IMG/VR virus record: IMGVR_UViG_3300048919_000568
Span: 1-21,702 of that record
Length of the DNA stretch: 21,702 nucleotides
Source of the DNA: a virus
Reading direction: 5' to 3' (one strand)
The position numbers and the translations under genes are program-made. The stretch's first letter is position 1, and every line of letters starts with the position of its first letter. The notes under the pieces were generated by a model. It saw nothing but the letters and a program-made list of their open reading frames with translations. It ran no database searches and was not told the DNA's origin. Positions 12,143 through 19,262 of the stretch are shown here, in pieces.

Positions 12143-13419
12143 GCCAGAGCTTGCTGACCACGTTTTCTGATGCCGAGATCCGCCGGCAATCGGCCAACGC
12201 CTCTATCCGCGACATGCGGGACGCACGGCACCCGGGCGTTTACTTCCGCTTTCACAAAAGCCGCGAGCGCGGCACCTGGTACCTGGTGGTCGGCAAGAAG
12301 TGGGAGAAGATCGCCGGTTTCCCGGAGCTGCAGGTGAAAGGGCTGATCAATGCGCTGCCGAAGATTCGCGAACGCCTGGCCGCGGACCCGAAGGCATCAG
12401 CCGCCGCCGGCACCCTGCAGACGGTCGGCCAGTTGCTCGATTGGTTCACAGCGCGCCAAGCCGTTGATCGCAGCCTTTCGGCCAAGCGCCGATCAACCAA
12501 CACTTCGATCATCGCCTGCCATCTGAAGCCGCGGCTCGGTGAGCTGCTGATGGAGGAGGTCGACCGCTTCACCCTGGACAAGCAGCTGATGTGGCCGATG
12601 CAGGCCGAGTTCTCGCTGTCTTATGTGCGGCTGATGTGGGGTGTGCTGGTGGTGGCGTTCCGGCAGGCCGAGAAGCTGCGCATGATCAGCTCCAACCCGA
12701 TCGCCGGCTTCAAGTTCACCGACTTCACCAAGGCGAAAATCCAGCCCAAGCCTTCGCGGTTGCGCGCCGTCCAGCTCGAGGATGTGATCGGGGACTTGGC
12801 CGCCAGTTTCGAGCGGTACCCGCAGGACTGCATGCTGGCGCTGATGATGCTCTGCCACGGTACGCGCGTCGGCGAAACCCGCATGGCTCGGTGGGCGCAC
12901 CTGACCTTGGGCGAGCAGGGCGAGTGGTTCATTCCGGCCGAGAACACCAAGACCCGCTGCGAGCATCGGCTACCGCTGACGCATCAGGTCTGCGCGCTGC
13001 TGGAGCGGTACCGGGACTGGCAGGCAGCCAAGGGCTACAAGGGCGCGTTCGTCTTCCCGGCGCGTGGCGGTGGGTGCCTCAGCGACAGCCAGGCGTGTGC
13101 CGTGTTCACCCGGTTGGGGCAGGGCGAGTGGACAAGCCACGACCTGCGCAAGGTGGCCCGCACCGGCTGGACTGACCTCGGCGTGGACTTCCTCATCGGC
13201 GAGATGCTGGTGAACCACACGATGACCCGCAACGTGCAGACCTACATCCACACATCCGCCGAACTGCTCAAGCGCGAAGCCCTGAGCAAGTGGCACGAAT
13301 GGTTAGACGGGAAAGGCTTCAGCCTGATCCACCGCTCGACCATGACTAGAAACGGAAATTCGCAGAATGCCGCAGAGGCCTTGAATGGCGCGGCTTCTAG
13401 CCAAATCACGAAACCATAA
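12139..13419 (+). CDS. Second tyrosine recombinase, inside the nin region
   Basis: A 426-residue integrase-family protein with the complete catalytic set: Arg243 (HGTRVGE), Lys271 (ENTKTR), His334 and Arg337 (SHDLRKVA), His360 (LVNHTM) and Tyr369 (VQTYIH). The N-terminal about 90 residues resemble an arm-binding domain; a core-binding region lies at about 95-195. The C-terminal tail (about 395-426) is Asn/Ala/Ser-rich and looks disordered. It is coupled to rusA by ATGA and so is expressed with replication genes, unlike the integrase at the left end. Its target is unknown: resolving concatemers or multimers, inverting a segment, or a second integration site are all possible. Family assignment is firm. 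Confidence 0.9.
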   Translation: MSQSLLTTFSDAEIRRQSANASIRDMRDARHPGVYFRFHKSRERGTWYLVVGKKWEKIAGFPELQVKGLINALPKIRERLAADPKASAAAGTLQTVGQLLDWFTARQAVDRSLSAKRRSTNTSIIACHLKPRLGELLMEEVDRFTLDKQLMWPMQAEFSLSYVRLMWGVLVVAFRQAEKLRMISSNPIAGFKFTDFTKAKIQPKPSRLRAVQLEDVIGDLAASFERYPQDCMLALMMLCHGTRVGETRMARWAHLTLGEQGEWFIPAENTKTRCEHRLPLTHQVCALLERYRDWQAAKGYKGAFVFPARGGGCLSDSQACAVFTRLGQGEWTSHDLRKVARTGWTDLGVDFLIGEMLVNHTMTRNVQTYIHTSAELLKREALSKWHEWLDGKGFSLIHRSTMTRNGNSQNAAEALNGAASSQITKP

Positions 13420-13435
13420 AAGGCGAGGTTTAAAA

Positions 13436-13750
13436 ATGGATAAAAGAACACACGGCCCCGCCTTTGTGCGTCGCCAGATCCCGCTCACCGACTGCCCATC
13501 CTGTGCCGGAAAGGGGTTTATCAAGGGTGTTTTTCACCATCTGGAATGCATCGGTTGCCATGCTTCCGGCATGGTTCACGCCGAGACGCTGGAGCCACTG
13601 CCGGTGGACGAACTGATCGTTCAGCTCGGCATGCTAATCCGGCAGGAGCGGCGATGGTCGTCGATGACGGCGGAACAACTGACCACCGCAGGCCTTTACC
13701 AGCAAACCAATACTCGCGGGCCTGGTGGCTCGTCCTTCAAAGGGGACTGA
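13436..13750 (+). CDS. Small zinc-ribbon protein before Q
   Basis: A 104-residue protein with two CxxC knuckles (CPSC at 20-23, CIGC at 38-41) in a DnaJ-like zinc ribbon, followed by helical sequence (PVDELIVQLGMLIRQERRWSSMTAEQL). GAGG lies eight bases before the ATG at 13436; the extension to 13385 overlaps the recombinase and is not needed. It stops two bases before the Q start. It may bind nucleic acid or act with Q, but that is inference from the zinc ribbon and position. Confidence 0.75.
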   Translation: MDKRTHGPAFVRRQIPLTDCPSCAGKGFIKGVFHHLECIGCHASGMVHAETLEPLPVDELIVQLGMLIRQERRWSSMTAEQLTTAGLYQQTNTRGPGGSSFKGD

Positions 13751-13752
13751 TC

Positions 13753-14106
13753 ATGGCGAGAACGAAGAGCTTCACCGAGCGCACTGCTGAGGATTTGCTG
13801 GAGCATTGGGGCCGTTGGGTCGTGCTGGGCTCCGGCGTGTCGTGCTGCGCATCCCGTGAGAACACGCTGCACACGCCGATGATCACTGACGACGATGCGC
13901 TGATGATTGACGGCCTGATGGGGCGTCTGCTGAAGCGCTACCCGGAATGCGGCAAGGTGCTGATGAAGTACTACACCGCCCGCGACAAGGCGCTGATCGA
14001 CGTCGGTAAGAAGATGGGCTTCGGGGAGGAGAAGACGCGGCAGCTATGGAAAGCCGGCATTGCCTGGATTGATGGCGCACTCGATGTTCGTCGTGAAGCT
14101 GCTTGA
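13753..14106 (+). CDS. Q: Q-type late antiterminator
   Basis: A 117-residue protein resembling the phage antitermination Q family: DLLEHWGRWVVLGSG at the N-terminus, then DALMIDGLMGRLLKRYPECGKVLMKYYTARDKALIDVGKKMGFGEEKTRQLWKAGIAWIDGAL, a sigma-region-4-like HTH. Q would bind near the late promoter and let RNA polymerase pass the terminators that follow. AGGGG precedes ATG 13753; the upstream frame to 13546 is a shadow. Directly downstream are a promoter and two tandem terminators, which strongly supports the assignment. Confidence 0.85.
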   Translation: MARTKSFTERTAEDLLEHWGRWVVLGSGVSCCASRENTLHTPMITDDDALMIDGLMGRLLKRYPECGKVLMKYYTARDKALIDVGKKMGFGEEKTRQLWKAGIAWIDGALDVRREAA

Positions 14107-14130
14107 CAGGCCCGGGGACTGACTATAGAT
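14103..14130 (+). promoter_or_regulatory. PR'-like late promoter
   Basis: A consensus TTGACA at 14103-14108 overlaps the Q stop codon. After 15-16 bases comes TATAGA or ATAGAT (14124-14130). The spacer is slightly short, which fits a promoter modified by Q. Transcription would run into the terminators about 30 bases on. Confidence 0.6.
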
Positions 14131-14159
14131 TTCAGTTACTTTGCGGTTTTTCCGCGTGC

Positions 14160-14188
14160 AAAGCCCGTCCCCGAGACGGGCTTTTTGC
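14160..14188 (+). terminator. First tR'-like terminator
   Basis: AAAGCCCGTC and GACGGGCTTT (14160-14169 and 14175-14184) around CCCGA, followed by a T-rich tail. It would end a short leader RNA of about 50 bases from the late promoter when Q is absent. Confidence 0.85.
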
Positions 14189-14204
14189 TTTCTGCAACTC
14201 ATTA

Positions 14205-14230
14205 AGCCTCGGCATTTGCCGGGGCTTTTT
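14205..14230 (+). terminator. Second tR'-like terminator
   Basis: AGCCTCGGC and GCCGGGGCT (one G-T pair) around ATTT, then five T. Directly after the first terminator, it makes a tandem block to late gene expression. Confidence 0.8.
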
Positions 14231-14318
14231 CGTTTTCGGCTCCACCACGCCCATCGCATCGAGCCGGGAGTGCCGTTGGAGCCGAACCTATTGCACTCCC
14301 CCAAAGGGAGGAATCGAG

Positions 14319-14642
14319 ATGCCAAACATGCCTGAGAAGGATCCCGGTCTGTGGGCCGCAATGATTGCCTGGCTGGTCATGCATCAGCCGCAGCTCTACG
14401 CCGCTGGCCTATCGGTCGGTATCGCTGTTCTGCGGGTGATGTACGGCGGCGGCACACGCCGCCAGATGTACCTGGAAGGCGCGCTCTGCGGACTGGTCAC
14501 GCTGTCGTTGGTGCCACTCCTTGAATGGATGGGCTTACCGCAGAGCATGGCTACGTTCGTCGGCGGTGCAGTCGGCTTCCTTGGAGTCGAGAAGGTTCGT
14601 GGTTACTACGAGCGGGCGGCAGCTCGGAAGGTTGAAGGCTGA
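14319..14642 (+). CDS. Lambda-family holin
   Basis: A 107-residue membrane protein that would permeabilise the inner membrane at lysis. Three hydrophobic segments are visible: LWAAMIAWLVMHQPQLYAAGLSVGIAVL (covering one and the start of two), MYLEGALCGLVTLSLVPLL, and MATFVGGAVGFLGV, with a charged C-terminus (EKVRGYYERAAARKVEG). The YGGG near Arg residues and the GGAVGFLGV...VR end are typical of the lambda-type phage holin family. GGGAGG precedes ATG 14319. It is the first gene after the late terminators; no endolysin or spanin is in the window. Confidence 0.85.
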   Translation: MPNMPEKDPGLWAAMIAWLVMHQPQLYAAGLSVGIAVLRVMYGGGTRRQMYLEGALCGLVTLSLVPLLEWMGLPQSMATFVGGAVGFLGVEKVRGYYERAAARKVEG

Positions 14643-14968
14643 TGGCGAACACATCGCCTTGGCATCACCTCTACAAGACCAAGGAATGGTTTCGCCTTCG
14701 ATGGAGCCAGCTCCAGGCCGAGCCGCTGTGCCGCCGCTGCTCTTCGCAGGGGCGCGTGGTCGCCGCCAACATTGCTGACCACGTCAAGCCTCACCGTGGT
14801 GACGTCACGCTGTTCTTTGATGCGACGAATCTGCAGAGCCTTTGCAAGGTTTGCCACGACAGCGCGAAGCAGAGAGAGGAGAAGTCGGGCGTCGTGGTCG
14901 GGTGTGACGTCAATGGTCTGCCCATCGACCCCAACCATCACTGGAATCGTTCGAAGACTCGGAAATGA
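14642..14968 (+). CDS. HNH endonuclease next to terminase
   Basis: A 108-residue HNH protein: CRRC (Cys30, Cys33), ADHVKPHRGD (Asp46, His47, His51), LFFDATNLQSLC (Asn63) and KVCHDSAK (Cys68-His72). HNH proteins directly upstream of terminase genes in HK97-like phages work with terminase in cos cleavage and packaging. The ATG overlaps the holin stop (TGATG). The cos-like region and TerS follow at once. Confidence 0.92.
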   Translation: MANTSPWHHLYKTKEWFRLRWSQLQAEPLCRRCSSQGRVVAANIADHVKPHRGDVTLFFDATNLQSLCKVCHDSAKQREEKSGVVVGCDVNGLPIDPNHHWNRSKTRK

Positions 14969-14984
14969 GAATGGTTGTCACGAT

Positions 14985-15107
14985 TCGCGCACCGTTTCGG
15001 TGTGGCACGTCACTGCCCCTAGGGGGAGGCTGAAAAGTTCGGAATTTCCGTGCATAGGACCGCCCTCGACCCTCTTTACGCAAAAAGCCAGAATTGGAGA
15101 GTTTTTT
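14985..15107 (+). other. Probable cos (packaging) region between HNH and TerS
   Basis: About 140 non-coding bases lie between the HNH gene and TerS, where cos-packaging phages with an HNH-TerS-TerL order carry cos. It contains the hairpin CACCG-TTT-CGGTG (14990-15002), the perfect palindrome CCCCTAGGGG (15016-15025), then GGAGGCTGAAAAGTTC and a pyrimidine-rich stretch. Nick positions cannot be read from sequence alone. Confidence 0.5.
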
Positions 15108-15566
15108 TTGAAGGGAAGAACCCCCGCCCCGACGACCCAGAAAAAGGTCACCGGCACGTTGCGTGCCAGTCGGGAAAATAAGCGGGAGCCTCAGCTCGCA
15201 GTAGCATCGTACCAGTCGCCGCCGTCAACGATGACGGCCGATGGACAGGCAGTGTGGAAAATCTTCTGCCCTCTTGCTACGTCCATGGGCGTGCTCACCG
15301 AAGCCGATCTTCAAACCCTCGAGCGTTTGTGTGAAGTCGCCGCCGAGGTTCGCCGCTTAACCAAAGTGATTTCCGAAGAGGGCCACACCTACTCGACCGA
15401 AGCCGGGCTGATTAAAGCGCACCCGGCGGTGGCGATGGCGGCTGACGCCGACCGCCGGCTGCTCTCTTACCTTACCCATTTCGGCATGACACCCGCCGCC
15501 CGATCCAAGGTCCAGGCCATTGGCGAACCTCCAGAAAAAGACCCGGAAGACGAGTTCTTCAATTGA
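15108..15566 (+). CDS. Terminase small subunit, P27-like (TTG start)
   Basis: A 152-residue DNA-recognition subunit of the packaging motor. It begins (M)KGRTPAPTTQKKVTGTLR, close to the P27-family start, and continues with AVWKIFCPLATSMGVLTEADLQTLERLCEVAAEVRRL. TTG at 15108 is the likely start: GGAGAG lies eight bases upstream and the family N-terminus begins exactly here. The longer frame to 14772 runs through the HNH gene and cos region and is rejected. The gene begins directly after a run of T that makes up most of the spacer. Its end overlaps the beginning of TerL. Confidence 0.85.
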   Translation: MKGRTPAPTTQKKVTGTLRASRENKREPQLAVASYQSPPSTMTADGQAVWKIFCPLATSMGVLTEADLQTLERLCEVAAEVRRLTKVISEEGHTYSTEAGLIKAHPAVAMAADADRRLLSYLTHFGMTPAARSKVQAIGEPPEKDPEDEFFN

Positions 15567-17307
15567 GGTCAAGAAGGTTTCCTATGCGGTCGACCCTGTA
15601 ACGGCCTGGGCTCAAGAGGTTTACTCCGGCAAGGTTTTGGCCGGTCCCGATATTCGAAACGCATGTGGTCGCCACTTGCGAGATCTGGAAGATGGTCCGA
15701 AGCGCGGTCTGACCTGGGATCTCGAAAAGGCCAACCGGGCGATTCGGTACTTCAAGACGGTGCTCAAGCTAAACGGTGGCGAGCATGAGGGGATGCCCTT
15801 CGTTCTTTTGCCTTGGCAGGCGTTCATCGTTGGATCGATCTTTGGTTGGATGGCGTCGGATGGTTTCCGACGCTTCCGAACGGTGTACATCGAGTCGGGG
15901 AAGGGGTCAGGCAAGTCGCCGCTGGCGGCTGGGATTGGCCTCTACTGCATGACTTCCGATGGCGAGCCGCGCGCAGAGGTGTATGCCGCTGCGACAAAGC
16001 GCGACCAGGCAATGATCCTGTTCCGCGATGCGGTGGCGATGGTTGATCAGTCGCCGTCGCTGATGAAGAAAATCAAGAAGTCCGGGCGTGATGAGAAGGT
16101 TTGGAACCTGGCCTACCTGGCAACCGGTTCGTTCTTTCGTCCGATCAGCTCCGACGATGGACAGTCTGGCCCGCGCCCACACTGCGCGCTGATCGACGAA
16201 GTCCACGAACACAAGAACAACAAAACCGTCGAGTTCATGCGGGCGGGCACCAAGGGCCGGCGCCAAGCGCTGATCCTGATGATCACCAACAGCGGGCATG
16301 ACCGAAACTCGGTTTGCTACAGCTATCACCAGCTCGGTGTGAACGTCTGCGAAGCCGGTGCCAAAGGCGTGACGAAACGGCACCGTCACTTCAACGACGG
16401 TTTCTTCGCGTTTATCTGCTCTCTGGATAAGGGCGATGACCCGTTCAAGGATGAGAAGTGCTGGGGCAAGGCAAACCCATCGCTGGGCCATACCTTCCAG
16501 CCTAAGTATCTGCGCGAGCAGGTGACCGATGCGAAGGGAATGCCGGCCAAGGCGAGCACTGTCCGGCGCCTGAACTTCTGCCAGTGGGTGGATGCTGCAA
16601 ATCCATGGGTCGACATCGACACCTGGCTGTCGTGTTGTACGAAGTTCGATCCCGAGAAGCTGGCCGGTCAGGTTTGCTATGGAGGTCTCGACCTTTCAGG
16701 CAAGCGCGATCTCACGGCGCTCAATCTGTATTTCCCGGAAGAAGGTAAATCAATCGCCGAGTTCTGGACGCCCAAGGACACGATGCTCGACCGCGCCGCG
16801 ATCGATGGCGTGCCATATGACATCTGGCTAGAGGATGGACATATCCACGCCCCGCCAGGGAAGGCAATCAACTACGCGTTCGTCGCCAAGCGCTTGGGCG
16901 AGCTTGCTGCGAAGTACGACATTCAGGCGATTGCCTTCGATCCATTTCACATGAGCTATCTGGAAATTGAGCTTGAGGCCCAAGGCATAGAGCTGACGCT
17001 GGTTCCGCACGGCCAAGGCTTCCGCCCGGCGCGCGAGTCGAACCTCTGGATGACTCACTCCATCGATCTGGTGGAGGACTTGATCCTCACCGGCCAGATC
17101 CAGGTGCTGGCGAATCCATGTCTCACCTGGAACATCGCGTCTGCCGTAATGGAGGCCGACGCTCAGGAAAACAGATGCTTTTCGAAGCGAAAACGAACTG
17201 GCCGGATCGACGGCGCAGTTGCCTTGGCTATGGCCGTGGGCGCAGCAGAGAACAGAACCGTGACGCAGAACCTTGATGACTTCCTCAATCGACCGATGAG
17301 CATGTAA
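15520..17307 (+). CDS. terL: Terminase large subunit (ATPase and nuclease)
   Basis: A protein of about 595 residues that pumps DNA into the prohead and cuts it. The N-terminal ATPase has Walker A ESGKGSGKS (about 125-133) and Walker B CALIDE (about 222-227, catalytic Glu227). The C-terminal RNase H-like nuclease shows GLDLSGKRD, AFDPFH and RIDGAVALAMA, with the three acidic positions. The start is uncertain: TTG 15520 lies within the TerS end with a weak AGG upstream, and a shorter form from ATT 15562 is conceivable; no ATG or GTG occurs near. The TAA overlaps the portal ATG (TAATG). Confidence 0.93.
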   Translation: MANLQKKTRKTSSSIEVKKVSYAVDPVTAWAQEVYSGKVLAGPDIRNACGRHLRDLEDGPKRGLTWDLEKANRAIRYFKTVLKLNGGEHEGMPFVLLPWQAFIVGSIFGWMASDGFRRFRTVYIESGKGSGKSPLAAGIGLYCMTSDGEPRAEVYAAATKRDQAMILFRDAVAMVDQSPSLMKKIKKSGRDEKVWNLAYLATGSFFRPISSDDGQSGPRPHCALIDEVHEHKNNKTVEFMRAGTKGRRQALILMITNSGHDRNSVCYSYHQLGVNVCEAGAKGVTKRHRHFNDGFFAFICSLDKGDDPFKDEKCWGKANPSLGHTFQPKYLREQVTDAKGMPAKASTVRRLNFCQWVDAANPWVDIDTWLSCCTKFDPEKLAGQVCYGGLDLSGKRDLTALNLYFPEEGKSIAEFWTPKDTMLDRAAIDGVPYDIWLEDGHIHAPPGKAINYAFVAKRLGELAAKYDIQAIAFDPFHMSYLEIELEAQGIELTLVPHGQGFRPARESNLWMTHSIDLVEDLILTGQIQVLANPCLTWNIASAVMEADAQENRCFSKRKRTGRIDGAVALAMAVGAAENRTVTQNLDDFLNRPMSM

Positions 17308-18578
17308 TGGCAGATACCGACTACAGCATTGACCTGCGCACCCGTAGCCCATTCTGGGCGCGCTTGGCGAGCTTCTTTGTCGGCGGTCGCTTGTCGACGC
17401 CAGACAAGGGTTCTCAAACGGGGCCAGTATCCGCCACCGGCCAGGTCGGCGACTCGGCTGTAACGGACGAGCGCTCACTGCAAATCGCTACCGTCTTCGC
17501 CTGTGTTCGGCTTATCTCCAGCGTCACGGCGTGCATGCCGTTGGACGTGTTCGAAACGAAAGGGGAGGATCGGGCCAAGGTCGGATTGGACCATCCGCTG
17601 GCCAGACTGTTGAAATACCGACCAAACGATTTCATGACGGCCTTCGACTTTCGCGTCGCGATGACCATGCAGCTTTGCTATTACGGCAATGCGTATGCCT
17701 TGATCGAGCGCAACGGCGTCGGTGATGTCATCAGCCTTGTGCCTTTGATGTCGGTGAATATGGACGTTCGCCTTGAGGGGAAGCGAATCGTTTACCGGTA
17801 TCGAAGGGATACCGAGTACGCCGACTTCAAGCAAACCGAGATATTCCATCTAAAGGGCTTTGGCTTCAACGGTCTGGTCGGCCTATCGCCGATCGCCTTC
17901 GCCGCCAAGACAGCAAGCGTTGCTGTAGCGATGGAGGATCAGCAGCGCGACTTCTATGCCAATGGTGCGAAATCGCCACAGTTGCTCATGACGGGGGATG
18001 GGAAGTTGCTCACCTCTGAGCAGCGCAACCAGACAGAGGCCAACTTCAAGGAGATCGCCGGCGGCCCGGTAAAGAAACGCCTATGGATCCTGGAGGGCGG
18101 GTTTACAACTCAGCCCATCGGTGTAAGTCCTCAAGACGCCGAAACGATGGCCGCCCGCAAGTTTCAAGTCAGCGAGCTGGCCCGTTTCTTCGGTGTGCCA
18201 CCGCATCTGGTGGGCGACGTTGAAAAGTCCACGAGTTGGGGTTCAGGCATTGAGCAGCAAAACCTTGGTTTCCTTCAGTACAGCCTCGACCCATACCTCG
18301 AGATCTGGGAGGGATGCATCCTGCGATGGCTTGTCAAACCGGCAGATCTTGGGCGAATCCACGCCGAGCACAACCGCGACGGATTGATGAGTGGCGACTC
18401 GACTGCGCGGGCGAATTATATGAAGACCAAAGTGGACACGGGGCTTCTAACGATCAACGAAGGACGCCGCATTGATAACCGGCCACCACTACCTGGTGGT
18501 GATGTCGCAACCCGGCAGTCTCAGAACGTGCCGCTTACCCAACTTGGCCAAACGAACCCCGCACCTAGCGGGGTTTAG
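17307..18578 (+). CDS. HK97-family portal protein
   Basis: A 423-residue portal forming the dodecameric DNA gate at one capsid vertex and the docking site for terminase. Family features are VFACVRLISSVTACMPLDVFE, HPLARLLKYRPNDFMTAFDFRVAMTMQLCYYGNAYALIERN, IFHLKGFGFNGLVGLSPIAFAA and ARFFGVPPHLVGDVEKSTSWGSGIEQQNLGFLQYSLDPYL. Length is normal for the family. Its last codons form the 5' arm and much of the stem of a terminator-like hairpin. Confidence 0.95.
   Translation: MADTDYSIDLRTRSPFWARLASFFVGGRLSTPDKGSQTGPVSATGQVGDSAVTDERSLQIATVFACVRLISSVTACMPLDVFETKGEDRAKVGLDHPLARLLKYRPNDFMTAFDFRVAMTMQLCYYGNAYALIERNGVGDVISLVPLMSVNMDVRLEGKRIVYRYRRDTEYADFKQTEIFHLKGFGFNGLVGLSPIAFAAKTASVAVAMEDQQRDFYANGAKSPQLLMTGDGKLLTSEQRNQTEANFKEIAGGPVKKRLWILEGGFTTQPIGVSPQDAETMAARKFQVSELARFFGVPPHLVGDVEKSTSWGSGIEQQNLGFLQYSLDPYLEIWEGCILRWLVKPADLGRIHAEHNRDGLMSGDSTARANYMKTKVDTGLLTINEGRRIDNRPPLPGGDVATRQSQNVPLTQLGQTNPAPSGV
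18555..18575 (+). terminator. Terminator-like hairpin overlapping the portal stop
   Basis: AACCCCGC and GCGGGGTT around ACCTA, followed by TAG and five T. It lies inside the last portal codons and just before the protease ribosome site. It would reduce transcription of head genes unless polymerase is Q-modified. Confidence 0.6.
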
Positions 18579-18596
18579 TTTTTCTGGAGCTACCCA

Positions 18597-19259
18597 ATGT
18601 CAAATATTCAAAAGACTCTGGCCTTTACCGAAACCGAAATAAAGTTTTCCTCCGACGGCAAAGTCGGTGTGTTCGAGGGGTACGCCAGTGTCTTTGATGT
18701 AATCGACTCTGACGGCGACATCATCAAGCCCGGGGCCTACAAGAAGGCTCTGTCTTCTCAAAGCCGACAGGTGGGGATGTTCTTCAACCACCAAACGTGG
18801 GAGATGCCCGTCGGGAAATGGCAAAGCCTGGAAGAGGACAGTAAGGGCCTCATCGTTATTGGCGAATTGACGCCAGGCCTTTCCGTATCCAACGACTTGC
18901 GCGCCGCGATGGAGCACAAGACGGTTGAGGGGTTGTCGGTTGGCTTCACCGTCATGAAGGACGACTACACCATCATCGACACCGGCCGTGCGTTCAACAA
19001 CGTGCAGGCCCTGCGAGAGATCAGCATCTGCACCTTCCCTGCAAATGAGCAGGCGACCATTGAGTCCATGAAGAGCATGGAGTCGATCACAACCATTCGC
19101 GACGTAGAGCACTGGCTGAGGGATTCGGCTGGGCTTTCGAAGTCGCAAGCCCTGGGCTTTATCGCCAGGTTCAAGTCCGCAGTTCGGAGCGATTCCGAAG
19201 GTGGCGAAATTAACGCGCTCATAGAGCGCATCAAGTCCTTCCCATCTGTAGGAAAATGA
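18597..19259 (+). CDS. HK97-family prohead protease (S78)
   Basis: A 220-residue serine protease that trims the capsid delta domain during maturation. It shows FEGYASVFDVIDSDGDIIKPGAY (about 26-48), the catalytic His65 in MFFNHQ and Ser114 in EGLSVGF, the usual S78 arrangement. The C-terminal about 50 residues are removed in many homologues. GGAG precedes ATG 18597. It sits between portal and capsid as in HK97. Confidence 0.93.
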   Translation: MSNIQKTLAFTETEIKFSSDGKVGVFEGYASVFDVIDSDGDIIKPGAYKKALSSQSRQVGMFFNHQTWEMPVGKWQSLEEDSKGLIVIGELTPGLSVSNDLRAAMEHKTVEGLSVGFTVMKDDYTIIDTGRAFNNVQALREISICTFPANEQATIESMKSMESITTIRDVEHWLRDSAGLSKSQALGFIARFKSAVRSDSEGGEINALIERIKSFPSVGK

Positions 19260-19262
19260 CCC

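Noticed and set aside
15907-16491. Leftward frame (194 codons) inside terL
   Set aside because: Antisense to the terminase ATPase, whose Walker motifs establish the true frame.
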